19,280 nt of DNA from DATIJJ01 sp039936115 (lineage in GTDB: Bacteria; Pseudomonadota; Gammaproteobacteria; DSM-16500). The notes beneath the pieces were generated by a model that worked only from the letters and a program-made list of their open reading frames with translations, ran no database searches and was not told where the DNA came from. Both the position numbers and the translations under genes were made by a program. The stretch's first letter is position 1. Each line of letters opens with the position of its first letter. The stretch covers positions 1 to 19,280 of the forward strand of contig JBDTIZ010000087.1 of assembly GCA_039936115.1 (NCBI GenBank), read 5' to 3'. Shown in pieces: positions 1 to 6,785 of the stretch.

Positions 1-36
1 TCGATCCCTCATGCTTAAATGAGTATAATCCGTCAT

Positions 37-107
37 GCGACAGTTCCTTTTTCTGTTAGTCATCGTTCCCAAGACAATGAATATACAGCAAATTAGAAAA
101 CTGTCGC
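37..107. repeat. Short inverted repeat (9-bp arms)
   Basis: The arms GCGACAGTT (37-45) and AACTGTCGC (99-107) are exact reverse complements separated by 53 bases. The stretch before the first gene has no other clear feature. It could be a small palindromic element or the end of a degraded mobile element; no transposase is visible here. The left edge of the window prevents a fuller view. Confidence 0.35.
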
Positions 108-180
108 ACTCCTAGTTAAAATCCGCCGTTTTAATTTTATTTTATAAATAGCCCTCGCCCGGGCTACAAAAGATGACAGA

Positions 181-210
181 TTCACGTAATTGTGTAGAAT
201 CTACTATAAT
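181..210 (+). promoter_or_regulatory. Probable sigma-70 promoter of the LD-carboxypeptidase gene
   Basis: A perfect -10 hexamer TATAAT lies at 205-210. TTCACG at 181-186, 18 bases upstream, matches the -35 consensus at four of six positions. Transcription would start near 217, giving a short leader that carries the GAAGG ribosome site at 221-225. Confidence 0.4.
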
Positions 211-235
211 AATTTCGCATGAAGGCAAAAATACC

Positions 236-1138
236 ATGAAAAAATTACCTACTCTAAAAGCAGGTGATACCGTAGAAATCATAGCACCTGCGTCACGATG
301 CACGGCCGAGCAACTTAGCGGCGTAAAAAAATTGCTAGAGTCCTGGCAACTCAACTGCTTGGTGGCTGATGATATTTTTGGTGATGAAGTATTTACTGCA
401 AATACAGATGAAGTTCGTTTTAAACACTTAAAAAATGCGTTACTACATCCAGAAACTAAAGCTATTTTTTGTGCTCGTGGCGGTTATGGCTCAATGCGTC
501 TCATACCCGCCTTAGCTAAAATTGCACCCTCTGCCTCACCTAAATTGTTTGTCGGAATGAGTGACACGACTGCGCTGCAACTTTATTTACAGCAACAATG
601 GCAATGGCCAACAATTCATGGTGCTTCTGCTCCAGATAGATTTTCAACTGAATCGATTGCGGCGCTGAAATCGCTTCTCTTTGGTGCGACACCACAGATT
701 GAATTCACTGATTTATTACCGCTTAATGATGCTGCGAAACAACATCGACTTATCAATGCCGAGATTACCGGGGGTAATTTATGCTTGATTCAAGCGAGTA
801 TTGGCACAATTTGGCAATTATCGGGAGCGGGTAAAATTATTTTATTAGAAGAAACTGGCGAGCGTGGCTACCGTGTTGATAGGATGCTAGAACATTTACG
901 TCAAGCGAATATTTTTCACGGTGCTGTGGCTATTTTATTGGGTGATTTTATTGGTGGCAACGAAGCCGATGGATCGTCTTTGATTCATTCTGCTTTGCGC
1001 CGTTTTGCTAAAAGCTGCGAGATTCCCGTGATTCAAGCAAAAGGTATTGGGCATGATTATGTGAATTATCCGATACCGCTGGGGACAGCAGCTAAATTGC
1101 AACTAGGTGATAATCTTAACTTGGTGTGTTCTATTTAA
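236..1138 (+). CDS. ldcA: LD-carboxypeptidase, peptidase family S66 (LdcA-like)
   Basis: This 300-residue protein matches the cytoplasmic L,D-carboxypeptidases that trim the terminal D-alanine from tetrapeptides during peptidoglycan recycling. The S66 signature is visible throughout: RGGYG at residues 81-85; the nucleophile Ser109 in GMSDTTA; the acidic residue in LLEETGERGYRVDRML (Glu205); and His273 in GIGHDYVNYPIPLG. Order and spacing agree with the known Ser-Glu-His triad, and the length is normal for the family. An in-frame ATG lies upstream at 173, but the start at 236 is preferred. It has GAAGG ten bases upstream, and the family-typical N-terminus (KLPTLKAGDTVEIIAPAS) begins just after it. 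It is a single gene with its own promoter, convergent with the lysine operon. Confidence 0.93.
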   Translation: MKKLPTLKAGDTVEIIAPASRCTAEQLSGVKKLLESWQLNCLVADDIFGDEVFTANTDEVRFKHLKNALLHPETKAIFCARGGYGSMRLIPALAKIAPSASPKLFVGMSDTTALQLYLQQQWQWPTIHGASAPDRFSTESIAALKSLLFGATPQIEFTDLLPLNDAAKQHRLINAEITGGNLCLIQASIGTIWQLSGAGKIILLEETGERGYRVDRMLEHLRQANIFHGAVAILLGDFIGGNEADGSSLIHSALRRFAKSCEIPVIQAKGIGHDYVNYPIPLGTAAKLQLGDNLNLVCSI

Positions 1139-1170
1139 TACCCGTAGCGCACGCTAATCTCTGCCACCCC

Positions 1171-1280
1171 ACATGTTAACCTGTCACTCTCACGTTAACC
1201 TGTCATCCTCACGTTAACCTGTCATCCTCATGTTAACCTGTCATCCTCACGTTAACCTGTCACTCTCACTTAACCTGTCA
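1171..1280. repeat. Tandem array of about six 19-bp units
   Basis: The sequence GTTAACCTGTCAYYCTCAC repeats with GTTAAC beginning at 1175, 1194, 1213, 1232 and 1251, an exact 19-base period. A sixth unit near 1270 lacks one base. Units differ only by C/T swaps. The array runs directly into the 30-bp palindrome arm at 1275, whose first bases (CTGTCA) are the same motif. There are no spacers, so this is not CRISPR. It probably grew by slippage from the end of the palindromic element. Confidence 0.85.
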
Positions 1281-1422
1281 CCCCGCACTTGTTGCGGGGT
1301 CCGGAATCAAAAATATAAAAAAGTCATCAAACTTTGTCATCCTGAACGTAGTGAAGGGATGACAGCAGAATGCATTTTTTATTATTTAAAGCCCGGACCC
1401 CGCAACAAGTGCGGGGTGACAG
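1275..1422. repeat. Perfect 30-bp inverted repeat with nested palindrome
   Basis: Bases 1275-1304 are the exact reverse complement of 1393-1422. Each arm is itself internally palindromic (CCCCGCA...TGCGGGG). Between the arms is a second hairpin, GTCATCC (1336-1342) with GGATGAC (1357-1363), whose spurious translation CHPERSEG is familiar from dispersed bacterial intergenic repeats. A degenerate further copy of the outer end follows at 1431-1444 (GTGTGGAGTGACAG). The element lies between convergent genes and could also act as a bidirectional terminator. It looks like a MITE-like or REP-like element without coding capacity. Confidence 0.8.
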
Positions 1423-1448
1423 TTTAACAAGTGTGGAGTGACAGCCGA

Positions 1449-2060
1449 CTACTTAATCAATTGCCAAGCAATAAACATTGCAACAGCCCAAATAATAAGA
1501 GCTGATAGCTTGTTGACTATCCTCAGTCCTACACCTGATTTATCCAATCTATGCAAAAAATGTCCCGCAACCGATAAACTAAAAAACCAAATAAATGAAA
1601 TTAAAACGCAAGCCAATGTATAAACTATTTTTTCATCACCCATAAAATGCAAAGAATTCGTACCAATCACACCAATTGAATCCAGCAATGCATGCGGATT
1701 AAGCAACGAAACTGAAATAGCAAAACCGATTTGCCGTTTAGCTGACAAAGGCTCATCGCCTTCTTGTAACTTTGCAGGTTTACTTTTCCAAGTGACAAAT
1801 CCCATGTACATTAAAAAGAAAAATCCAATAACAAAAATAATTGTTTTCAACCAAGGCACAGTCAGTACCGCAACAGAAACACCTAACACCGCGCAAACAA
1901 TAAGTAAAGTGTCACACACAAACGCTGCTAGCACGCTAGGTAGTGCATGCAAGAAATGATGTTGAGTTGCGCCTTGATTAAAGATAAAAATATTTTGCAC
2001 GCCCAAAGGAATAATTAATCCGAATGCTAATACAATACCGTAAAAAAATGCATGAATCAT
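1449..2060 (-). CDS. lysE: LysE/ArgO-family basic amino acid exporter
   Basis: This 203-residue protein with about six hydrophobic membrane segments resembles the inner-membrane exporters LysE and ArgO (YggA), which expel lysine and/or arginine. The N-terminal segment carries the family motif IPLGVQNIFIFNQG, and the length is close to ArgO. The start is fixed by AGGAGG (2069-2074), eight bases from the ATG. That site overlaps the stop codon of the upstream aspartokinase gene at 2073-2075, so the two are co-transcribed and probably translationally coupled. Being downstream of a lysine riboswitch suggests lysine as substrate, but this is inference; arginine or a lysine analogue remains possible. 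The symbol denotes the family. Confidence 0.88.
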   Translation of the reverse strand: MIHAFFYGIVLAFGLIIPLGVQNIFIFNQGATQHHFLHALPSVLAAFVCDTLLIVCAVLGVSVAVLTVPWLKTIIFVIGFFFLMYMGFVTWKSKPAKLQEGDEPLSAKRQIGFAISVSLLNPHALLDSIGVIGTNSLHFMGDEKIVYTLACVLISFIWFFSLSVAGHFLHRLDKSGVGLRIVNKLSALIIWAVAMFIAWQLIK

Positions 2061-2072
2061 ATTATATACCTC

Positions 2073-3461
2073 CTAGTTATGCTCAAAAAATTCCGTGTGT
2101 ATTGCTTCAATTACTGCATTAGCATCCGCTTCATTGACCAAAAAGCATAAATTATGCGGACTCGCACCATGACAAATTAAACGGATATTAAATTTTTTCA
2201 ACACATGAAACACACGACCACTAATTCCAGGAGTAAGATGTAATTTATGACCGACTAACGCAATCAAGCATAGGTTTTTATCCACTGTTAATGATACATT
2301 TCCGATCGCTTGCAACTCAGCCAATATTTCGGGAGTTAATAATTCATTATCACCACGATCGGAATTATTCAACGTTAAAGCCACACTGACTTCACTCGTC
2401 GTCACTAAATCTACACTGAGCTCATGACGCGCCAATAATGAAAATATTTTTGCGAGAAATCCGTGTGTGTGCAACATCTCCAAACTATTGATGGTCAGTA
2501 AACTTTGATGGCGCCGCAAAGAAATGGCACGCAACAACGGCTCATTTTTTTCATCCAGTGATTTTGCTCGAATCCAAGTACCTTGCGCTTGTGAATTAAT
2601 ACTCGATCCCACATAGACTGGAATATCTTTACGAATCGCTGGCCACAAAGTGGCGGGATGCAACACCTTGGCACCGAAATTTGCTAACTCCGCCGCTTCT
2701 GTAAAACACATACTTTCAATAGGTTTAGCTTTTGTAACCAGACGCGGATCGACGGTATAGATTCCTGGAACATCGGTCCAGATTTGCAGCACTTCTGCAT
2801 TGAGTGCTTCTGCTAACAAAGCAGCAGAGTAATCACTGCCGCCTCGCCCCAATGTTGTTGTAATATTTTCAGCTGTACTGCCAATAAAACCTTCTGTCAC
2901 AACAATTTGCTCAGCACATTTTGGTAAAAGTAATTCTTCAACGCGATCAGAAATTTTTTCGATTAATGCTTCAGCTTTGCCATAATTATCATTTGTTTTG
3001 ATAAACGTTCTAGCATCATGATAGCTAGCTTTCAATCCATGCGATGAGAGTACACAAGCAAATAAAGGCGCGGAGAATCTTTCCCCATACGATAACAATT
3101 CATCTGCTAGTGAACGAGAATACGTTTTGCTTAAAGCGGTTGCCGATGTCTTGAGATTTTCAAGCAGTTCTTTAATGTGCTGATGTATTAATGGAAACTC
3201 AGTTGCTGGTAATGATTCCAAAATGGCGTAAATTATCGTGTTAATTTTATTTAATATCGTCAAAATCTCTGCTGAATCAAGATTATTTTCACTCAATTGA
3301 ACCAGTAAATTTGTCACGCCTGCAGGTGCGCTCACCACAACAACACGGACATTCGGATAGTCTGCGATGACTTTAGCGCAACGCGTCATTGCAGCAAACG
3401 TTGCAACACTTGTGCCGCCAAATTTGGCAACCCAGTAATTATTTTTTGGTGGTGTTTTCAT
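2073..3461 (-). CDS. lysC: Aspartokinase, lysine-sensitive monofunctional type (LysC-like)
   Basis: This 462-residue protein phosphorylates aspartate, the first step of lysine, diaminopimelate, threonine and methionine synthesis. The amino acid kinase domain shows KFGGTSV at residues 13-19, ELLSYGERFSA at 121-131, TTLGRGGSDYSA at 202-213 and WTDVPGIYTVDPR at 228-240. The C-terminal part (about 310-462) fits the two ACT domains that bind the feedback inhibitor. Length and single kinase domain match E. coli LysC (449 residues) rather than the bifunctional ThrA/MetL enzymes. GGAGGG at 3470-3475 lies eight bases before the ATG. The gene follows a lysine riboswitch and precedes an exporter, so it is probably controlled by lysine both as RNA and as enzyme. 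Confidence 0.95.
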   Translation of the reverse strand: MKTPPKNNYWVAKFGGTSVATFAAMTRCAKVIADYPNVRVVVVSAPAGVTNLLVQLSENNLDSAEILTILNKINTIIYAILESLPATEFPLIHQHIKELLENLKTSATALSKTYSRSLADELLSYGERFSAPLFACVLSSHGLKASYHDARTFIKTNDNYGKAEALIEKISDRVEELLLPKCAEQIVVTEGFIGSTAENITTTLGRGGSDYSAALLAEALNAEVLQIWTDVPGIYTVDPRLVTKAKPIESMCFTEAAELANFGAKVLHPATLWPAIRKDIPVYVGSSINSQAQGTWIRAKSLDEKNEPLLRAISLRRHQSLLTINSLEMLHTHGFLAKIFSLLARHELSVDLVTTSEVSVALTLNNSDRGDNELLTPEILAELQAIGNVSLTVDKNLCLIALVGHKLHLTPGISGRVFHVLKKFNIRLICHGASPHNLCFLVNEADANAVIEAIHTEFFEHN

Positions 3462-3469
3462 TTTTAGTA

Positions 3470-3509
3470 CCCTCCGTTTTTTAACGTGAAGGCATAGGCA
3501 CTGCGGAAG
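3470..3509 (-). promoter_or_regulatory. Possible ribosome-site sequestering stem (riboswitch expression platform)
   Basis: Read on the minus strand, CTTCCG (3504-3509) can pair with CGGAGG (3471-3476), which forms the lysC ribosome site; one wobble pair is needed. No stem followed by a U-run lies between aptamer and gene. Control by hiding the ribosome site therefore seems likelier than transcription termination. The base pairing was worked out by eye and no folding was done. Confidence 0.4.
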
Positions 3510-3567
3510 TTAGAAAGGTTTGTGAAACACAACACAAGAGTGCTTGCGTTAAGAAACTTTTCACGAC

Positions 3568-3738
3568 TACCACAGAAGTGCTCCACGCAATCACGTGACA
3601 GACCAACCACCTTCCAGTGTTTGATCCAACCAGAATAGTCCAAATATCCCGATTTCGGCGCTTACCCCCTAAACGTAGCTCAAACGGCGTCTGGACGCCT
3701 TGCAAACGTGTACGTGGCTCACGCACCTCTTCTGTTGT
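3568..3738 (-). promoter_or_regulatory. Lysine riboswitch (L box) upstream of lysC
   Basis: The minus strand contains the conserved core of the lysine riboswitch. The 5' side reads ACAGAAGAGGTGCG (from 3735 downwards) and the 3' side GTGGAGCACTTCTGT (3586 down to 3572). The ends form the P1 helix ACAGAAG/CTTCTGT (3729-3735 with 3572-3578). Internal blocks GGGGGTAAGCGCCGAA and GGTTGG...GGTTGGTC also resemble the E. coli lysC leader. The span of about 165 bases fits the class. When lysine binds, it should lower expression of lysC and the exporter gene. An apparent ORF over this stretch is not a gene. Confidence 0.93.
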
Positions 3739-3753
3739 ATAAATTTGACCGCC

Positions 3754-3782
3754 AAGATATTAGATTGTAACAAGGTTGTCAA
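3754..3782 (-). promoter_or_regulatory. Sigma-70 promoter of the riboswitch-lysC-lysE operon
   Basis: On the minus strand a perfect -35 TTGACA (3777-3782) is followed, after exactly 17 bases, by TATCTT (3754-3759). Transcription would start near 3747, about ten bases before the riboswitch P1 helix, which is the arrangement expected for a riboswitch leader. Confidence 0.8.
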
Positions 3783-3808
3783 TATGCGGCCTGTCAGCCG
3801 AATCCACC

Positions 3809-4567
3809 CTAAGGCTGCAATTTTCTGCTTGTTGTTTGGGCATCAGGCAACACTACGGACATCGCTTGGGCTGCAGTAACCTCCTCGCCACCTCGATTTT
3901 GAAGAGCAGGAGCTGCTGTTGGCGATATAGATATAACAGGAAGCGGGCTCATCTCCAATAATGTGAATGATTGGGGCAGCATTTTTCTAAGGGCGCCATA
4001 CGTGCTTCGATAATCTGATCGGGCAATATAAGGAACAGCTTCTGATGCAGTAAAATCCTGAATTCCTACCATTTGTTTCAAAAGGTCGAAATACATATTT
4101 GCAAATTTTTCTGAAATTAATGCTACAAAATTGGATAGGAGTTCAAGTATCGATATTGGCTGGCTTTTTTTCTCAAGAGTGTTATCTACATTAAAAAGCG
4201 CTTCTTCATCGATTTGATATGTTGCAATCACTGGTTGTTGTCGCTTTGATTCAGCTTGAGTGATGACTGAAGGTTGAGGCTCTACTACTCGTTTGTCTTC
4301 CGAGTTCAAATGTTTAACTGCTTGATCTGGTTGCTGATGGCCATCGGTAACAGGCGGACGAATAAAATTTTTTCCTCTGTCTTTTTGAGCCGCTCTTGTA
4401 TCTGAAACCATTTTTAGAAGAATAGTATCAGTTAATGCATTCAATCCATTTTCAAAGTCTTTGCGAGCCTCCTTAGATGATGCGTCTACAATCCCAGAAC
4501 TTTCTCGATCGAAAAAACGAGTTAACTCTTTTATAATTAGATCTCTATGCTTACTTCGTTGATTCAT
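3809..4567 (-). CDS. Uncharacterised protein, candidate secreted effector
   Basis: This 252-residue soluble protein matches no family I recognise. It has no signal peptide. The N-terminus (about 1-70) is charged and helical, residues about 75-110 are polar and Gln/Pro-rich, a helical patch follows (ILELLSNFVALISEKFANMYFDLLKQM), and the C-terminal 50 residues look disordered. A leucine at position -3 is compatible with, but does not prove, a Dot/Icm-type C-terminal signal. The start is set by TGAGG (4576-4580), eight bases from the ATG. Its upstream region carries a PmrA-box-like repeat with a perfect TATAAT. The gene ends just before the lysC promoter on the same strand. Effector status is inference. 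Confidence 0.7.
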   Translation of the reverse strand: MNQRSKHRDLIIKELTRFFDRESSGIVDASSKEARKDFENGLNALTDTILLKMVSDTRAAQKDRGKNFIRPPVTDGHQQPDQAVKHLNSEDKRVVEPQPSVITQAESKRQQPVIATYQIDEEALFNVDNTLEKKSQPISILELLSNFVALISEKFANMYFDLLKQMVGIQDFTASEAVPYIARSDYRSTYGALRKMLPQSFTLLEMSPLPVISISPTAAPALQNRGGEEVTAAQAMSVVLPDAQTTSRKLQP

Positions 4568-4595
4568 AATGAATGCCTCAAGTTTAGTTTAAAAA

Positions 4596-4628
4596 ATTAT
4601 ACTTACGCCAGCCTAAGAAAACATTAAA
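4596..4628 (-). promoter_or_regulatory. PmrA-box-like promoter of the 3809-4567 gene
   Basis: On the minus strand TTTAAT (4623-4628), five bases and CTTAGG (4612-4617) form an imperfect match to the PmrA direct repeat YTTAAK-N5-YTTAAK, with one mismatch. Ten bases further is a perfect -10 TATAAT (4596-4601). The layout is almost the same as at 19096-19129, where the repeat is perfect and the gap is eleven bases. PmrA control is inference. Confidence 0.5.
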
Positions 4629-4731
4629 GAATTTCAGCTAAGATTGTTACTCTTCCTAATACCTAACACACTTGACTCATGAGCATCAATTTCGATAGCA
4701 TCAGCAACCAAACCTATCACAGGATTAGTTT

Positions 4732-5124
4732 ATGTTAAGCGGCGACTCTAACAGTAGCAAAGAACAACTTGAATCAGAAGTTAATGATTTAAAAACTCAA
4801 TTAAAAGAATCAAAATCACTCAATGATGATTTAAGTAAGACTATTTATGAGATGAAGCAACAATTTGCTGCTAATCAACAATCTTTTGCCCAAGCATTAC
4901 GTAATGCAAGTACAGCGAATATAGCTACGCGGTTAGCAATACAACCTACTCTAGAGAAAAGCGCTGAAACCGAAACAGCTTCGATAACAGCAAGAAAGCT
5001 TACTCAACATCAAACAGGCAAAATGTCACGCACACAAATAGGTTGGTTAATGTTTTTTGCTGGGGCTGCAGTCACTACTGTTGTTACAGCGTTGTGCTTG
5101 CCGAAATCACGGAATCGGATGTAA
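4732..5124 (+). CDS. Small tail-anchored coiled-coil protein
   Basis: This 130-residue protein belongs to no family I recognise. Residues about 9-50 are a charged heptad-like coiled coil (KEQLESEVNDLKTQLKES...). A polar linker follows. One hydrophobic segment at about 103-122 is followed by a short basic tail (LPKSRNRM), the layout of a C-terminally anchored membrane protein with its N-terminus in the cytoplasm. The start is supported by AGGA (4721-4724), seven bases before the ATG. It is divergent from the unknown gene at 3809-4567 and convergent with the MATE gene. Tail anchoring could serve the bacterial membrane or, if secreted, a host membrane; the sequence cannot tell. Confidence 0.72.
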   Translation: MLSGDSNSSKEQLESEVNDLKTQLKESKSLNDDLSKTIYEMKQQFAANQQSFAQALRNASTANIATRLAIQPTLEKSAETETASITARKLTQHQTGKMSRTQIGWLMFFAGAAVTTVVTALCLPKSRNRM

Positions 5125-5170
5125 GTTCACCGTCATTGTTTGCTTTTCTACAAATCAAAACGGACGGTAC

Positions 5171-5196
5171 GGGCGAACACACAGGTTCGGCCCTAC
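5171..5196. repeat. Palindromic repeat, GGGCGAAC family, copy 1
   Basis: The unit GGGCGAAC...GTTCG(G)CCCTAC can form a hairpin. Close relatives occur at 8089-8112, 8152-8175, 10553-10579 and 10608-10633. This copy sits between convergent genes (stops at 5124 and 5244), where its stem could end transcription from both sides. Confidence 0.7.
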
Positions 5197-5243
5197 AAAA
5201 GCAAAAAAATCTGCAACAACGCCGACTTGTCCGCGGGATCCAG

Positions 5244-6632
5244 TCAACTTGACATCTGTTTTGAATTGTAGAAAAGAAAACAACGACGCATCTTTAATTT
5301 AAACCGCATAGACAACATTACAACACTGCAAATAACACCCACCACCATTCCCCACCAAAGACCTGTTCCGCCCCATTTTAAAGGTATCGCAAGTAGATAT
5401 CCCAGGGGCAATGCGATGCACCAAAAGCTGATAATCGAAGAAAACAAAGTAAAATGTGTGTCTTTTAACGCGCGTAAAGAACCAAATAACGTGATTCTAA
5501 CCGCTTCAAATAATTGAAACAAAGCGCTCACTGCTAGAAATTGTTTAGCATACAAAACGACTTGCGTATTGCTTGCATCACTCACATTTAAATCAATAGA
5601 AATTAATTTTTCGGGTAACATCCAAAAACATAATGCAACAATAAACATAAAAGAAAATGCAAGAAAAATTCCCGCGTCATTAGTACGTTGCGCTGACTGA
5701 AGATCATTTGCTCCCAGCTTGTGTCCCATTCGCACAGTCACCGCCTGTGCAATTGAAAAAACTACAGCGATTAATTGGCCTAAATATTGCATTGCAATTT
5801 GATTAGCTGCCAAAGATGCGCTATTAATCACGCCCATCACTAATGTTAAAGCAAGAAAAAATCCAATCTCTATGCAATACATAGCGCCCATAGGAACACC
5901 TGTTTGCAACAAATCTTTTAAATAAATCAATCGACCCCAAGTGAAAGCATTTTTTAAATATTGTTTATAAGTGTTATTCAGCAACAAATACACCGCAAGC
6001 CAAATAGTTGTAATCCAATAACTAACCGTGAGCCCCCAACCTATGCCTGCAATATCTAATCTAGGCAAACCAAATTTTCCGAAGATAAGACAGTAAATAC
6101 AGAAAATGGCAACAGGGACTTTAAATAATATAAACGTCATACTCGTACGCGCATGACCAAGTCCAATGACAAACTGAAGTAATACAAGCATAATAAAATC
6201 CGGCAACAATCCCCAAGCTAAACCATGTAAATACGATCGAGCTAAAATCACAATCTCGGGACTTTGCCCTGCCAGCAACAATACAGGTGAAATATTCCAA
6301 AGCAATAAAAATGCGGGTACCAGAAGAAGAAGCGCAAGAACTATCCCATCACGCAAAACATACGCAACCCCTTTCTCATCTTTTGCCCCATGTTTTTGCG
6401 CGACCATCACGCTGACTGCCGTTAACGTGCCCCACAAAATTACCAACAAAGTTGCAAACAACCAGTTTACTAATCCACCTGCCGCTAAGGCTTCATGACC
6501 CAACCGCGCGAGAAAAATTGTTGAGAAAAAACCAATCGATGATTCAACGACTCCACTAAAAATCAATGGGATAGCTAATATCAAAAGCGGGCTTACATCA
6601 TCAATATAGAATTTTTTCTGAAGGATTTTCAT
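5244..6632 (-). CDS. MATE-family multidrug/toxin efflux transporter
   Basis: This 462-residue integral membrane protein has about twelve hydrophobic segments, the number and length usual for MATE cation-coupled exporters (NorM/MdtK-like). Recognisable features are PLLILAIPLIFSGVVESSIG near the N-terminus, LARLGHEALAAGG, a QKHGAKDE loop, and the second-half repeat MGAMYCIEIGFFLAL...ANQIAMQYLG. MATE proteins use a sodium or proton gradient to expel cationic drugs and toxins; the substrate here is unknown. The reading frame extends to a TTG at 6686. The ATG at 6632 gives the normal N-terminus and has a weak AAGAGA site upstream, so I use it. No operon partner is present. Confidence 0.9.
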   Translation of the reverse strand: MKILQKKFYIDDVSPLLILAIPLIFSGVVESSIGFFSTIFLARLGHEALAAGGLVNWLFATLLVILWGTLTAVSVMVAQKHGAKDEKGVAYVLRDGIVLALLLLVPAFLLLWNISPVLLLAGQSPEIVILARSYLHGLAWGLLPDFIMLVLLQFVIGLGHARTSMTFILFKVPVAIFCIYCLIFGKFGLPRLDIAGIGWGLTVSYWITTIWLAVYLLLNNTYKQYLKNAFTWGRLIYLKDLLQTGVPMGAMYCIEIGFFLALTLVMGVINSASLAANQIAMQYLGQLIAVVFSIAQAVTVRMGHKLGANDLQSAQRTNDAGIFLAFSFMFIVALCFWMLPEKLISIDLNVSDASNTQVVLYAKQFLAVSALFQLFEAVRITLFGSLRALKDTHFTLFSSIISFWCIALPLGYLLAIPLKWGGTGLWWGMVVGVICSVVMLSMRFKLKMRRCFLFYNSKQMSS

Positions 6633-6785
6633 ATATTCTCTTATTTTATCGATTCTTATTATCACTCTAGTTTCAAAATTAATCAATTTGATAGTGCATG
6701 CTTAATTATCATGTCTAATTATCGCAAATTTTACCTAAGTAAAAATTGTATAATAGAAAATATAATGACAACCAAGGAACATTCA

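Noticed and set aside
1171..1280. CRISPR-like array
   Set aside because: The repeats are directly adjacent 19-mers with no unique spacers and no cas genes nearby.
1230..1427. 65-codon plus-strand ORF
   Set aside because: It is a translation of the 19-bp array and the palindromic element, including the familiar spurious CHPERSEG peptide.
3481..3726. 81-codon minus-strand ORF upstream of lysC
   Set aside because: It overlaps the lysine riboswitch and its expression platform, has no ribosome site and no protein-like features.
5043..5302. Two plus-strand ORFs of 69 and 81 codons
   Set aside because: They overlap the tail-anchored gene and run through the palindromic repeat into the MATE gene; the composition is not protein-like.
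6633..6686. N-terminal extension of the MATE protein from a TTG
   Set aside because: The 18 extra residues lack a ribosome site, and family members normally begin where the ATG at 6632 does.
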